Shown here: positions 33,153 to 41,010 of the stretch, in pieces
Position numbering within the stretch: the stretch's first letter is position 1
Layout of the letters: each line of letters starts with the position of its first letter
Assembly: GCF_014647675.1 (NCBI RefSeq)
Contig: NZ_BMPQ01000050.1
Location: 1-48,257, forward strand
Source of the DNA: Streptomyces flaveus
GTDB lineage: Bacteria; Actinomycetota; Actinomycetes; Streptomycetales; Streptomycetaceae
Length of the DNA: 48,257 nt
Direction: 5' to 3'
The notes under the pieces: generated by a model
What the model was told of the DNA's origin: nothing
The model's input: only the letters and a program-made list of their open reading frames with translations
The model's database searches: none
Translations under genes and position numbers: made by a program

Positions 33153-34241
33153 ATGGGCCGATACGATCTCGCCCTCATCGGATTCGGCGGCGTCAATCGC
33201 GCGCTTGCCGAACTCATATCCCAGAGCGGGGACCGCCTGGCCGAGGAACTGGGCTTCGCCCTGCGAGTGGTGGCGATCACCGACCTGCGGGCCGGTTCCC
33301 TGGTGGACACCGACGGCATCGATCTGGCGCCGCTGCTGGCCGCCGAGCCCGGGGAGCTGAGCTTCGCGGGCCTTGCCGGAGGCAGCGCGGATCCGCGCAA
33401 CGAGTGGGTGATCCGCGAAGTCCCGGCCGACATCGTCGTGGAGGCGACGTTCACCAACCCCACCGACGGCGAGCCCGCCCTCTCCCATGTGCGCTGGGCC
33501 CTGGAATCGGGCAAGCACGTGTGCACCACCAACAAGGGACCGGTCGCACTCGCCGGCCGCGCACTGAAGCAGCTGGCCGCCGAGCGTGGTGTCAGCTTCG
33601 AGTTCGAGGGCTCGGTACTCAGCGGCACCCCCATCCTGCGCACCGCCGAGCGCATGTTCGCCGGCCTTAAGATCACAGGCGTCCAGGGCATCATGAACGG
33701 CACCTCGAACTACATCCTCGGCCGCCTCGAAGAGGGCATCGAGCTTTCGGCGGCCATCGCCGAAGCCCAGGAGCTCGGATACGCCGAAGCCGATCCCACC
33801 GCGGACATCGAGGGCCACGACGTCCAGCTCAAGGTCATGATCCTGGCCAACGAGGTCCTCGGCGCCGACCTGCGCCGCGAGGACGTCTTCTGCGAGGGCA
33901 TCTCCGCGATCACACCGGACGAGGTGCAGGACGCCGCCTCGAAGGGGCTGCGGTGGAAGCTGGTCGGCTCCGCCACCCGCCACGAGGACGGCAGCGTCGA
34001 TGCCCGCGTCGCCCCGCTCGCCCTGCCCGCCCAGCACCCGCTGGCCGGGATCTCCGGCCCCCTCAACGCGGTCGCCTTCCACACCGACCTCCTCGGCACC
34101 GTCACAGTCTGCGGGCCGGGCGCCGGCCGCATCGAGACCGCCTACGCCCTGCTGTCGGACCTCATCGCCATCCACCAGCGCCACGCGGACGACGACACCG
34201 CCCCCACGCGCCCTGTTCTGAAGGAGACTCACCGTGTCTGA
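33153..34241 (+). CDS. Homoserine dehydrogenase family protein
   Basis: A 362-residue homoserine dehydrogenase-like oxidoreductase without an ACT domain. The Rossmann start is YDLALIGFGGVNRALAELI; the cofactor/substrate segment is SGKHVCTTNKGPVALAGRAL; the catalytic region GSVLSGTPILRT, MNGTSNYILGRLEEG and GYAEADPTADIEGHDVQLKV is complete, with the Lys and acidic residues of active enzymes. AAGGAG precedes the ATG. It overlaps the next gene, an aldehyde dehydrogenase, by eight bases, and no homoserine kinase or threonine synthase is near. That favours the catabolic direction, homoserine to aspartate semialdehyde, or action on a related hydroxy amino acid, rather than threonine synthesis. The direction is inference. 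Confidence 0.9.
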   Translation: MGRYDLALIGFGGVNRALAELISQSGDRLAEELGFALRVVAITDLRAGSLVDTDGIDLAPLLAAEPGELSFAGLAGGSADPRNEWVIREVPADIVVEATFTNPTDGEPALSHVRWALESGKHVCTTNKGPVALAGRALKQLAAERGVSFEFEGSVLSGTPILRTAERMFAGLKITGVQGIMNGTSNYILGRLEEGIELSAAIAEAQELGYAEADPTADIEGHDVQLKVMILANEVLGADLRREDVFCEGISAITPDEVQDAASKGLRWKLVGSATRHEDGSVDARVAPLALPAQHPLAGISGPLNAVAFHTDLLGTVTVCGPGAGRIETAYALLSDLIAIHQRHADDDTAPTRPVLKETHRV

Positions 34242-35664
34242 CACCGTCGTGCCTCCCGGCATCGAACTCGGCACCGACACGGCGCCCGTGCACAACCCCT
34301 ACACCGGCGAGGTCATCGCCTCGGTACCCACCGTCGACGCAGGCGCCGTCGCCGGCATCCTGCAGCAGGCCAGGTGCGGGCGCCGCACCGCGGCCGCGCT
34401 GTCCCGCGCCTCCAGGGCTGCGGTCCTGGAACGCGCCGCCCGCCTGATCGAGCGGCGCGCCGAGTCCTTCGCTCAGCTGATCGTCAGCGAGGCCGGCAAG
34501 ACCATCACCCAGGCCCGAAAAGAAGTCGCCCGCGCGGTCAACACCCTGTCCCTGTCCGCGGCCGAGGCACGGCGCAACGCCGGCGAGGTCATCCCCTTCG
34601 ACTCCTATGAGGGCTCGGAGAAACGGCAGGGCTGGTTCACCCGCGAACCGCTGGGCATCATCGCCGCCATCACTCCGTTCAACGACCCCCTCAACCTGGT
34701 CGCCCACAAGCTCGGCCCGGCCATCGCCGGCGGCAACGCGGTCATCCTCAAACCGTCCGCGCTGACGCCGCTGTCCGCGCTGCGCCTGGTCGACACCCTC
34801 ATCGAGGCCGGCCTGCCCGAGGAGATCGTCACCGTCGTCAACGGCAATGCCGACATCGCCGCCGCGATCGTGGCCGCCCCCGACGTGCGCATGGTGTCCT
34901 TCACCGGCGGATTCGCCACCGGCGAGGCCATCAGCCGCACGGTCGGGGTGAAAAAGCTCGCCATGGACCTGGGCGGCAACGCCCCGGTCATCGTCATGGA
35001 CGACGCCGATCTGGACGAGGCCGTGGCCTCCTGTGTCTCCGGCGCGTTCTGGGCCGCGGGCCAGAACTGCATCGGCACCCAGCGGATCCTGATCGCCCGT
35101 GAGGTCTACGACCGCTTCCGCGACGCCTTCGTCGCCCGCACCAGGCTGCTGCGTGTCGGCGACCCGCTCGACGAGCGCACCGACGTCGGCCCCATGATCA
35201 CCCAGGAGGCCGTGGCCGCCACCAGGGCCAAGGTCGACACGGCGGTGGCCGAGGGCGCGGTGCTGCTGTGCGGAAACGACGTCACCGGCTCCCTGTACGC
35301 GCCGACCATCCTGGAAGACGTCCCGGCGACCTGCTCGATCTGGCAGGAGGAAGTGTTCGCCCCGGTCGTCGTGCTGCAGCCGTTCACGTCCTTCGAGGAC
35401 GCCATCGAGCAGGCCAACGCCATCGACTACAGCCTCCACGCGGGCATCTTCACCTCGCGCCTGGACCGCGCCTTGAACGCGGCCCGACTGCTGGAAGCCG
35501 GCGGAGTCATGATCAACGACTCGTCCGACTACCGCTTCGACGCCATGCCGTTCGGCGGATTCAAGTACGGCAGCATGGGCCGCGAGGGCGTGCGCTTCGC
35601 CTTCGAGGAGATGACCCAGCCCAAGGTCGTCTGCGTCAACCACATCAGTGAAGTGGTCCAATGA
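34234..35664 (+). CDS. Aldehyde dehydrogenase, coupled to the homoserine dehydrogenase
   Basis: A 476-residue aldehyde dehydrogenase. Its GTG start lies inside the end of the preceding gene with AAGGAGA upstream. The region usually WNFP reads ITPFNDPLNLVAHKLGPAIA, the form seen in lactaldehyde/phosphonoacetaldehyde-type dehydrogenases. FTGGFATGEAISR, LDLGGN-like MDLGGNAPVIVMDDADLDE and the catalytic Cys in GQNCIGTQRI are present. Given its partner, aspartate semialdehyde is the obvious candidate substrate, giving aspartate (as DoeC does in ectoine breakdown). Its stop overlaps the start of the lyase stub (ATGA at 35661), showing that a third gene was once part of the operon. Confidence 0.9.
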   Translation: MSDTVVPPGIELGTDTAPVHNPYTGEVIASVPTVDAGAVAGILQQARCGRRTAAALSRASRAAVLERAARLIERRAESFAQLIVSEAGKTITQARKEVARAVNTLSLSAAEARRNAGEVIPFDSYEGSEKRQGWFTREPLGIIAAITPFNDPLNLVAHKLGPAIAGGNAVILKPSALTPLSALRLVDTLIEAGLPEEIVTVVNGNADIAAAIVAAPDVRMVSFTGGFATGEAISRTVGVKKLAMDLGGNAPVIVMDDADLDEAVASCVSGAFWAAGQNCIGTQRILIAREVYDRFRDAFVARTRLLRVGDPLDERTDVGPMITQEAVAATRAKVDTAVAEGAVLLCGNDVTGSLYAPTILEDVPATCSIWQEEVFAPVVVLQPFTSFEDAIEQANAIDYSLHAGIFTSRLDRALNAARLLEAGGVMINDSSDYRFDAMPFGGFKYGSMGREGVRFAFEEMTQPKVVCVNHISEVVQ

Positions 35665-35777
35665 CCGCCTTCCGCACCGAGCGCGAACCCATGGCCCTGA
35701 ACGGTAACCGGCGAGGACCTGCCGATGCGCTGCTCACCCCGGCTCCGTTGAACTCCGCGCTCCTCGCCGACGGTTGA
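35661..35777 (+). pseudogene. Stub of an aspartate ammonia-lyase/fumarase-type gene, copy 1
   Basis: The ATG overlaps the aldehyde dehydrogenase stop. The ten first codons MTAFRTEREP resemble the N terminus of aspartase/fumarase proteins, and DALLTPAP near the end matches the C terminus of the second stub (MALLTPVP at 43751), where much more of the family tail is readable. Over a thousand bases of the middle are missing. The native stop has become TTG, so the frame runs on to 35777, into the end of the convergent Lrp gene. It shows that the ancestral operon was dehydrogenase - aldehyde dehydrogenase - lyase. Confidence 0.55.
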
Positions 35778-36194
35778 CGACGCTGGACAGGGTGAGCGCG
35801 GTGACCGTGTCCCGTACACCGGGCATCTGGGCGATGTCCTCCCAGATGACTCGTACGCGTTCCAGTGAGGCCGCCTCCAGGCGCACCATGATGTCGAAGT
35901 CGCCGCTGAGGATCTCGCAGATGACGACCTCCGGAATGCGCTTGAGCGCGGCCAGGACATCACCACCGCGCATACGGTCCTGGCGGTACACAAGTACGAG
36001 CGCGGAGACCACATCGCCGGTGTCGTCGCCGGCGCGGACGATGGTGTAGCCGGCGATGTGGCCCTGGCGCTCCAACCGTTCGATGCGCTGGCGCACCGCG
36101 TTGCGGGACAGCAGCACCTTGCCGGCCAGCTCGGAGTGCGAGATGCGGCCGTTGCGGGTCAGCGCGGCGAGGATCTTCTCGTCGATGGCGTCCA
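35729..36194. repeat. Lrp-containing direct repeat, copy 1
   Basis: From the lyase-stub end (CTGCTCACCCCGG) to the Lrp start, this ~466-base block is nearly identical to 43731-44195, in the same orientation. Proteins differ at nine of 153 residues. The two copies bracket 7.5 kb. Confidence 0.9.
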
Positions 36195-36195
36195 T
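35734..36195 (-). CDS. Lrp/AsnC family regulator, copy 1
   Basis: A 153-residue Lrp/AsnC protein. The HTH is LTRNGRISHSELAGKVLLSR followed by NAVRQRIERLERQGHI; the RAM (ligand) domain follows with GDFDIMVRLEAASLERVRVI. It is 94% identical to the second copy at 43735 by my count, differing mainly at residues 4-16 and at the C-terminal tail. It is convergent with the dehydrogenase pair and precedes the decayed transporter genes. Lrp proteins of this type sense amino acids and control their transport and breakdown, like DoeX in ectoine clusters; the ligand here is unknown. Confidence 0.92.
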   Translation of the reverse strand: MDAIDEKILAALTRNGRISHSELAGKVLLSRNAVRQRIERLERQGHIAGYTIVRAGDDTGDVVSALVLVYRQDRMRGGDVLAALKRIPEVVICEILSGDFDIMVRLEAASLERVRVIWEDIAQMPGVRDTVTALTLSSVVNRRRGARSSTEPG

Positions 36196-36239
36196 AGCGG
36201 ACCGTCTCCTTCGCGAATCGTCTCTCGGCATCCCGGCTC

Positions 36240-36599
36240 ACTTCAGCGAGATCACCCGAGACAAGGGTGTGCTCGTCGGTGTGTTTCTCCACGCGGCCGG
36301 GCAGGAAGTTGGCCGCGCCGAGGAGGTCCGCGACGAAGTGGGTTCTCGGCCGTTCGAACAGTTCCGGGGGGTGTCGAACTGCTCGATCACGCTTGTCAGG
36401 GCGCCGAGCGGTTCGTCCATGAGGATGACCGGCGGGCGGTAGACCAGGGACCGGCGATCTCCATGGACGCCTCATCGACGGCGACGACATCGCCGTAGGT
36501 CTTGCGCAGGGCCACTACCGACAGCGATTTGCCGGTCGCGGTGGCCGGCTTGCCGCCGGCCACCTTGACGGACGGTGTGGCGACACCGAATTCAGCCAC
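36240..36599 (-). pseudogene. Internally deleted polyamine-type ABC transporter ATPase
   Basis: Three separate pieces of a PotA-like ATPase follow each other. First a GTG start (36599) with SLSVVALRKTYGDVVAVDEA. Then, in another frame, the Walker B segment LVYRPPVILMDEPLGAL. Then, after a further shift, EQFDTP and ELFERPRTHFVADLLGAANF LPG from the C-terminal part. Walker A, the signature motif and most of the helical domain are gone. Its start overlaps the stop of the binding-protein stub, the usual potD-potA layout. Intact homologues of the system lie at 46.3-48.3 kb. Confidence 0.7.
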
Positions 36600-36712
36600 G
36601 AGCCCACTCCAACCAGCGCTTGGTGACGGCCGCTTTGTTCTTCAGAGGGAAGAGCGGCGAGGCCGCCTGCTCCGCGCAGGAGCGCTCTGCGACCGATCAT
36701 GGAATCAGTCAT
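36592..36712 (-). pseudogene. Internally deleted Tat-exported solute-binding protein
   Basis: The start MTDSMIGRRALLRGAGGLA is a twin-arginine signal with GGAGAGC as ribosome site. Only about 20 codons later, in a shifted frame, comes FPLKNKAAVTKRWLEWARG and a stop, the typical end of PotD-like binding proteins. The whole binding domain, about 300 codons, is missing. It belongs with the ATPase stub directly downstream. Confidence 0.7.
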
Positions 36713-36789
36713 GGCAGCTCTCCTGGAAATAGGGCATGGGGACCAGCTCAGCGGGATGGAGGCGGTTCAGTGGTCGAGCATGAGGCCCG

Positions 36790-37761
36790 TCAGTCGTGGG
36801 GGGTGGCGATGGCGGCGAGGTGCGTGCCGGGGCGGACGGACAGCCCATTCATGCTGTAGATGATCGTTCCGGTGGAGACGGCGGCGACCTTGTGCTCGGC
36901 GCCGTCGACCGGGTCGATGATGCGGCCGATGGTCTGCCCCTCGGTCACCTCGTCACCGGTGGCCGCGTCCGGGTACCAGAGGCCTGCGACCGGAGACTCG
37001 ACCTCGCCCGTCCAGATCCAGTCGCGCGGCTGCACGGTCACCGGTGCGAGGTGCTGCGGCGCCTCGATGACGCCGAGGTGGTGCAGGAGCCGGTACAGGC
37101 CGTCGAGCAGCCTGCGCACGGTGGCGGGGTCACGGTCGCCGAGTTGCCCGGTCTCGACGAGGATCGCGGGGACACCCTGCCGATTCGCCGCGGCGTGGCT
37201 GTTGCCGCCGTCCGGGCTGGTGCCGAAGATGACTCGCTCGTATCCGACCGCGTGGGCCATCGCCTTGATCTTCCCGCCCAGCTCGTCGTCGGAGGTCAGA
37301 CGGTAGCCGACGAAGTCGAGCAGATGCTGGTCGATGCCGCCGCTGTGCAGGTCCACGTAGGAGTCGGCGCCGTCGATCAGGTTCTCGAACAGCCAGGCCG
37401 CCATCCGGTCGGTGGGGCCGCCGTCCTTGTCGCCGGGGAACACGCGGTTGATGTTCACGCCGTCCAGCGGGGAGATGTTGAGCCTGCCCCCGTAGACGGC
37501 CGGGGGGTTGGCCACGGGGCAGATCACCACCTGGCCGGCGACCTCGTTCGGTTCCAGCAGCCCGGCCAGGCGGGTGGCGGCGTCGACGCCGATGAACTCG
37601 CCGCCGTGGACGCCACCGGTGATCACGACCCGGGGGCCTGGTCGGGATCCGTTGACGAGGATCAGGGGCACCTCCACTGTCGTGGTGCCGAGGTCGGCGG
37701 GCAGGCTCCCGCGGGTCTTCTGGCCGGGCTCGGCCCGCAGCGGGCCGATGGTCAGCGTCAT
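36790..37761 (-). CDS. AstE/aspartoacylase (DoeB-like) metal-dependent deacylase
   Basis: A 323-residue member of the succinylglutamate desuccinylase/aspartoacylase group. Zinc ligands are His52 and Glu55 (ITGGVHGGEFIGVD) and His139 (YVDLHSGG); the substrate Arg motif is GVNINRVFPG, and Glu203 in ILVETGQLG is the likely catalytic base. The C-terminal ~90 residues form the usual beta barrel (VESPVAGLWYPDAATGDEV). GAGGAAAG precedes the ATG. Family members remove N-acyl groups from amino acids (acetyl-diaminobutyrate, succinyl-glutamate, acetyl-aspartate). In this setting an N-acylated four-carbon amino acid is a plausible substrate. It follows the flavoenzyme gene by 18 bases in one operon. Confidence 0.88.
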   Translation of the reverse strand: MTLTIGPLRAEPGQKTRGSLPADLGTTTVEVPLILVNGSRPGPRVVITGGVHGGEFIGVDAATRLAGLLEPNEVAGQVVICPVANPPAVYGGRLNISPLDGVNINRVFPGDKDGGPTDRMAAWLFENLIDGADSYVDLHSGGIDQHLLDFVGYRLTSDDELGGKIKAMAHAVGYERVIFGTSPDGGNSHAAANRQGVPAILVETGQLGDRDPATVRRLLDGLYRLLHHLGVIEAPQHLAPVTVQPRDWIWTGEVESPVAGLWYPDAATGDEVTEGQTIGRIIDPVDGAEHKVAAVSTGTIIYSMNGLSVRPGTHLAAIATPHD

Positions 37762-37779
37762 GGCTTTCCTCGTTCGGGC

Positions 37780-38919
37780 TCAGGCCGCAGCACGGCCGTT
37801 TGTGGTGATGAAGTCGATCGGCTGGGAGGTGCGGCCCTCCAGGGCGAGGTCCGCGGCGATGTCGCCCATGGCGGGCGAGATCTTGAAGCCCTGGCCGGAG
37901 AAGCCGGCCAGCAGGACGATGTCGTCACAGCCCGGCAGGGGGCCGACCAGCGGCCTGGTGCTGTCGGTGTAGCCCTCCATGAACACGGACAGGCGCACCG
38001 GATCGGGGTTCAGGCCGGGCAGGTGGCGCCGCACCGCCGTGGTGAAGGACTCCAGTTCCTCCGGTGCGACGGTCCGGTTCAGCCGGTTCGGGTCGTCCAC
38101 GGGCTTGTGGTGGGCCTGGGGCAGGCCGAGCTTGACGGTCAGGCCGTCCGGGGACGGGATGCCGTAGAAGGGGATGTCGCCGCAGCGGATGAAGGCGGGA
38201 CGCTCGGCGTCTGCCGGGTGGTCCTCGTGGGGCAGGAACCAGGCGCTGATCGCGCGGTAGACGTTCACTTCCCACGGCAGGTCGGGCAGCAGGTCGCCCA
38301 CCCAGGGGCCAGGGGTGACGACCGCGGCGTCGAATCGCTCCGTGTCGGTGTCGGTGCGGATCTCCACGCCTCCCCCGGGGACGGGAGTGACCTCCCGCAC
38401 CGGGGTGTAGCGGCGGATTTGGGCCCCCAGCTCCTCGGCACGTCGGGCCGCGGTCTGGACCGTCAGCTCGGGGCGGACGAAGCCCGCGTGGGAGTCGAGG
38501 AGCACCAGGTCGCCCTCGTCGACGCGGAACTGCGGGAAACGCTTGGCCATCGCCTCGGCGTCGATCACCTCGTGGTCGAGGCCGTGCTCGGCGATGCCGT
38601 CCATGACGGTACGCATCTCGGGGTCGTCGGCCGGCCCCATGACCAGGGCTCCGGTCAGGCGGCGCAGTTCCCGCTCGGTCTCCGCCTGCAACTGCTTCCA
38701 GAGGGCGTCGGCGTGCCGGACGAGCGGCACATAGCGGCCGTCGTGGGTCTGCACGCTGCGGAAGACCCGGGTCTCACCGCCTGCGGCACTGCGGTCGTGG
38801 CCGGGGGCGAAGCGGTCGTAGCCGACGACCTCGGCGCCCCGGGCCGCCAGCCGCCAGGCGGCCTGGCCGCCCATCGTTCCCACGCCGACCACGGCGACGC
38901 GCTTCCTCCCAGCTGACAC
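37780..38919 (-). CDS. Sarcosine-oxidase/N-methyl amino acid oxidase-like flavoenzyme
   Basis: A 379-residue FAD-dependent amine oxidase of the monomeric sarcosine oxidase (MSOX/MTOX) type. The dinucleotide fold is VAVVGVGTMGGQAAWRLAAR, followed by the group-typical GAEVVGYDRFAPGHDRSAA GG and ETRVFR. The end has LAGFSGQGFKISPAMGDIA. The GTG start at 38919 follows AAGGAAAG. In the family, FAD is usually held by a Cys in a (G/V)CMYT motif; here the same place reads SVFMEGYTDSTRP, without Cys, so flavin is probably bound non-covalently or the reaction differs. It would oxidise a secondary amino acid to an imine. Confidence 0.88.
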   Translation of the reverse strand: MSAGRKRVAVVGVGTMGGQAAWRLAARGAEVVGYDRFAPGHDRSAAGGETRVFRSVQTHDGRYVPLVRHADALWKQLQAETERELRRLTGALVMGPADDPEMRTVMDGIAEHGLDHEVIDAEAMAKRFPQFRVDEGDLVLLDSHAGFVRPELTVQTAARRAEELGAQIRRYTPVREVTPVPGGGVEIRTDTDTERFDAAVVTPGPWVGDLLPDLPWEVNVYRAISAWFLPHEDHPADAERPAFIRCGDIPFYGIPSPDGLTVKLGLPQAHHKPVDDPNRLNRTVAPEELESFTTAVRRHLPGLNPDPVRLSVFMEGYTDSTRPLVGPLPGCDDIVLLAGFSGQGFKISPAMGDIAADLALEGRTSQPIDFITTNGRAAA

Positions 38920-39071
38920 AGGACTTTCCTTTCGTATCGCCGGGCCGCAAGCTGGATCCCGAGCGTGAGGATGCTTGGTGGCGACTTGGAGGCGGCGCGC
39001 CCTTGGGGCCCCAACGCTCGCATTCGTCCCGGGTTCGGGGATCCACCTCAGCCCTCGAACCCCTCCGTCGT

Positions 39072-39106
39072 GCCACATCGTGGTACATCATGCTGGTATT
39101 TGGCAC
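39072..39106. promoter_or_regulatory. Operator-like element upstream of the flavoenzyme/deacylase operon
   Basis: GTGCCA (39072-39077) and TGGCAC (39101-39106) are inverted, enclosing the near-repeats ACATCGTGGTA and ACATCATGCTGGTA. The island is clearly AT-richer than its surroundings. The rest of 38920-39305 shows no convincing gene; a short GNAT-like start (LTPPVTLLGPRVRAMPL) on the plus strand is only suggestive. Confidence 0.4.
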
Positions 39107-39305
39107 AGAGAATGGCAGCGGCTTAGGGAGGAGTCAAGAGATCCAGCCGATGGCCGTGTGGCTCGACCTCACCCCGCCCGTGACCTTGCTCGGTCCTCGT
39201 GTCCGGGCGATGCCGCTTCATCCCGGACGGCGAAGCGGTGACCGCTCCCGCACGCACGGGGCGCTCCGCGCCACCTTGCTGCTGGGTTCCCGGGGGCGGC
39301 CCTCG

Positions 39306-39965
39306 CTACAGACCCACCACGGGGGCCAGTTGGGATCGGAGGGTGCCGGCGTGGGGCTGCAGGGAGCCGTCGAAAGCGGCGGATCCGATGGTGAAGGCGT
39401 CGGCTCCGGCTGATGCGAGCGCCTGTATCTGGTCGGTGCTGGTGATGGAGCCGGCGACGACCAGGCGGCCGGTGGTGGCGGCGCGGGCGACGCGGACCAG
39501 GTCGAGGGGGTCGGCATCGGTGGCGCGGTACGCGAGGAGGTCGACGCCGGCGCAGCCGGCGGCCTCCGCCTGTCGGCAGTCGTCGGCGATGCGGTCCGGG
39601 GTTCCGGCGAGGCGGGTGGGGTGGCCGAGGGGTTCTCCGGGGAAGGGCAGGTAGCCGATGGACGTGCCCTGCAGGAGATCGAGGGTCTCCTTGATCCAGG
39701 TACCGCCCATCAGCCAGTCAACGCCGAGTTCGGTGGCTGTCCGTACGGAGGCAAGGGCCTGGTCCCGGTCGGTGCTGACGACTTCGAGGTAGGTGGTGGC
39801 ACCCATGTCCTTGATGCGGGCGTGCAGCTGGGCGAGGGTGTCGCGGTCGACGCCGATGTCCTTGAATCCGATGTGGGTGATGCCGAGGTCCTTGATGGTG
39901 TCGAGGACGTCGAGGCAGTCGGTGACGGTGCGGTCGTCGCGGGTGAGCATGAAGATGAAGTCCAC
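39306..39965 (-). CDS. Uncharacterised TIM-barrel protein in the pdxA2/DUF1537 operon
   Basis: A 219-residue protein with the repeating beta-alpha pattern of HisA/TrpF-type barrels: ITHIGFKDIGVDRDTLAQL, ATTYLEVVSTDRDQALASV, LGVDWLMGGTWI, GCAGVDLLAYRAT, then GRLVVAGSITSTDQIQALAS and ADAFTIGSAAF, whose last two strands look like a phosphate-binding Gly/Ser pair. The GTG start at 39965 has AAGGA upstream. It is 55 bases behind pdxA2, which itself overlaps the DUF1537 kinase gene. A phosphorylated product of those enzymes is the natural substrate, so an aldolase, isomerase or decarboxylase is plausible. I do not know a described function for it. Confidence 0.8.
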   Translation of the reverse strand: MDFIFMLTRDDRTVTDCLDVLDTIKDLGITHIGFKDIGVDRDTLAQLHARIKDMGATTYLEVVSTDRDQALASVRTATELGVDWLMGGTWIKETLDLLQGTSIGYLPFPGEPLGHPTRLAGTPDRIADDCRQAEAAGCAGVDLLAYRATDADPLDLVRVARAATTGRLVVAGSITSTDQIQALASAGADAFTIGSAAFDGSLQPHAGTLRSQLAPVVGL

Positions 39966-40020
39966 GGTGTCCTTCGGCTTTCTGTTCCGGTTTTTGTTCC
40001 GGGTTGGTGTGAGTCGGTGG

Positions 40021-41010
40021 TCAGGGGCGGGCCGGTGTCCCTGAGGACAGGCGGTCGGCGTGGGTCAGGGCGGTGAGCAGGCTGGTGTGGTCGGCCGTGC
40101 CGAGACCTGCGATGTCGAAGGCGGTGCCGTGGTCGACGCTGGTGCGGACGAAGGGCAGGCCGATGGTGATGTTGACGCCGTGTTCGATCCCAAGGTATTT
40201 GACGGGGATCAGGCCCTGGTCGTGGTACTGGGCGACCACGGCGTCGAAGGCTCCGGCGCGCGCTCGCATGAAGACGGTGTCGGCGGGCCAGGGGCCGCTG
40301 GCCTGGATGCCTTCGCTCTGCGCGGCCTCGATGGCGGGGGTGATGATGTCCAGGTCCTCGCGGCCGAACAGGCCGTTCTCTCCTGCGTGGGGGTTGAGGC
40401 CGGCGACGGCGATGCGCGGGGCGGGCAGGCCGCCGCGCTGGAGTGTGCGGTGGGTGAGGCGGATGATGTCGAGTTCGCGGGCGGTGGTGATCGCGTCGAT
40501 CGCGGTGCGGAGGGACTGGTGCACGGTGACCAGGACGGTCCGCAGCTCGTCGGTGGCCATCATCATCGCGTAGTCCTTGGTGCCGGACAGGTCGGCGAGG
40601 ATCTCGGTGTGCCCGGGGTAGGGGACGCCGGACATGCGCAGTGCTTCCTTGTTGATCGGCGCGGTCACCAGGGCCCGTACCTCCCCTGCCAGGGCGAGCT
40701 GGATACCGCGGCGGACGTACTGGAAGGACGCTGCTCCCGCGCGGGCGTCGAGCGTGCCCCAGCGCAGGTCGGCCGGAAGGCCGTCCTCGGTGAGGACGTC
40801 CACCGTGCCGGGCGCGAACGCCGCCTGGTCGACAGATGCGACGGGGCGAAGGGTGAGGTGTGTGCCGGCGACCCGGTCGGCGCGGGCGAGGACGCCCACG
40901 TCGCCGATGACGACGACGGGCACGGTGCGCCGGGGATCGGCACACGCCTTGAGGGTGATCTCGGGGCCGATTCCGCAGGGGTCGCCCATGGTGATGGCGA
41001 TCGGGGTCAT
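40021..41010 (-). CDS. pdxA: PdxA2-like 4-phospho-threonate/hydroxythreonine dehydrogenase
   Basis: A 329-residue PdxA family enzyme. MTPIAITMGDPCGIGPEITL is the signature start, followed by LVTAPINKEALRMSGVPYPG with HTEILADLSG, VTVHQSLR, AGLNPHAGENGLFGREDLDI and VAQYHDQGLIPVKYLG, which supply the metal-binding His residues. Its ATG overlaps the stop of the DUF1537 kinase (ATGA). PdxA proteins paired with DUF1537 kinases oxidise and decarboxylate 4-phospho-threonate-type acids to dihydroxyacetone phosphate rather than making vitamin B6, so a catabolic role is favoured. A hydroxythreonine-phosphate substrate remains possible. Confidence 0.93.
   Translation of the reverse strand: MTPIAITMGDPCGIGPEITLKACADPRRTVPVVVIGDVGVLARADRVAGTHLTLRPVASVDQAAFAPGTVDVLTEDGLPADLRWGTLDARAGAASFQYVRRGIQLALAGEVRALVTAPINKEALRMSGVPYPGHTEILADLSGTKDYAMMMATDELRTVLVTVHQSLRTAIDAITTARELDIIRLTHRTLQRGGLPAPRIAVAGLNPHAGENGLFGREDLDIITPAIEAAQSEGIQASGPWPADTVFMRARAGAFDAVVAQYHDQGLIPVKYLGIEHGVNITIGLPFVRTSVDHGTAFDIAGLGTADHTSLLTALTHADRLSSGTPARP

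Noticed and set aside
39148..39300. Possible acetyltransferase (GNAT) gene start on the plus strand
   Set aside because: Only about 17 residues resemble a GNAT N terminus, the ribosome site is too far, and no later motif follows.
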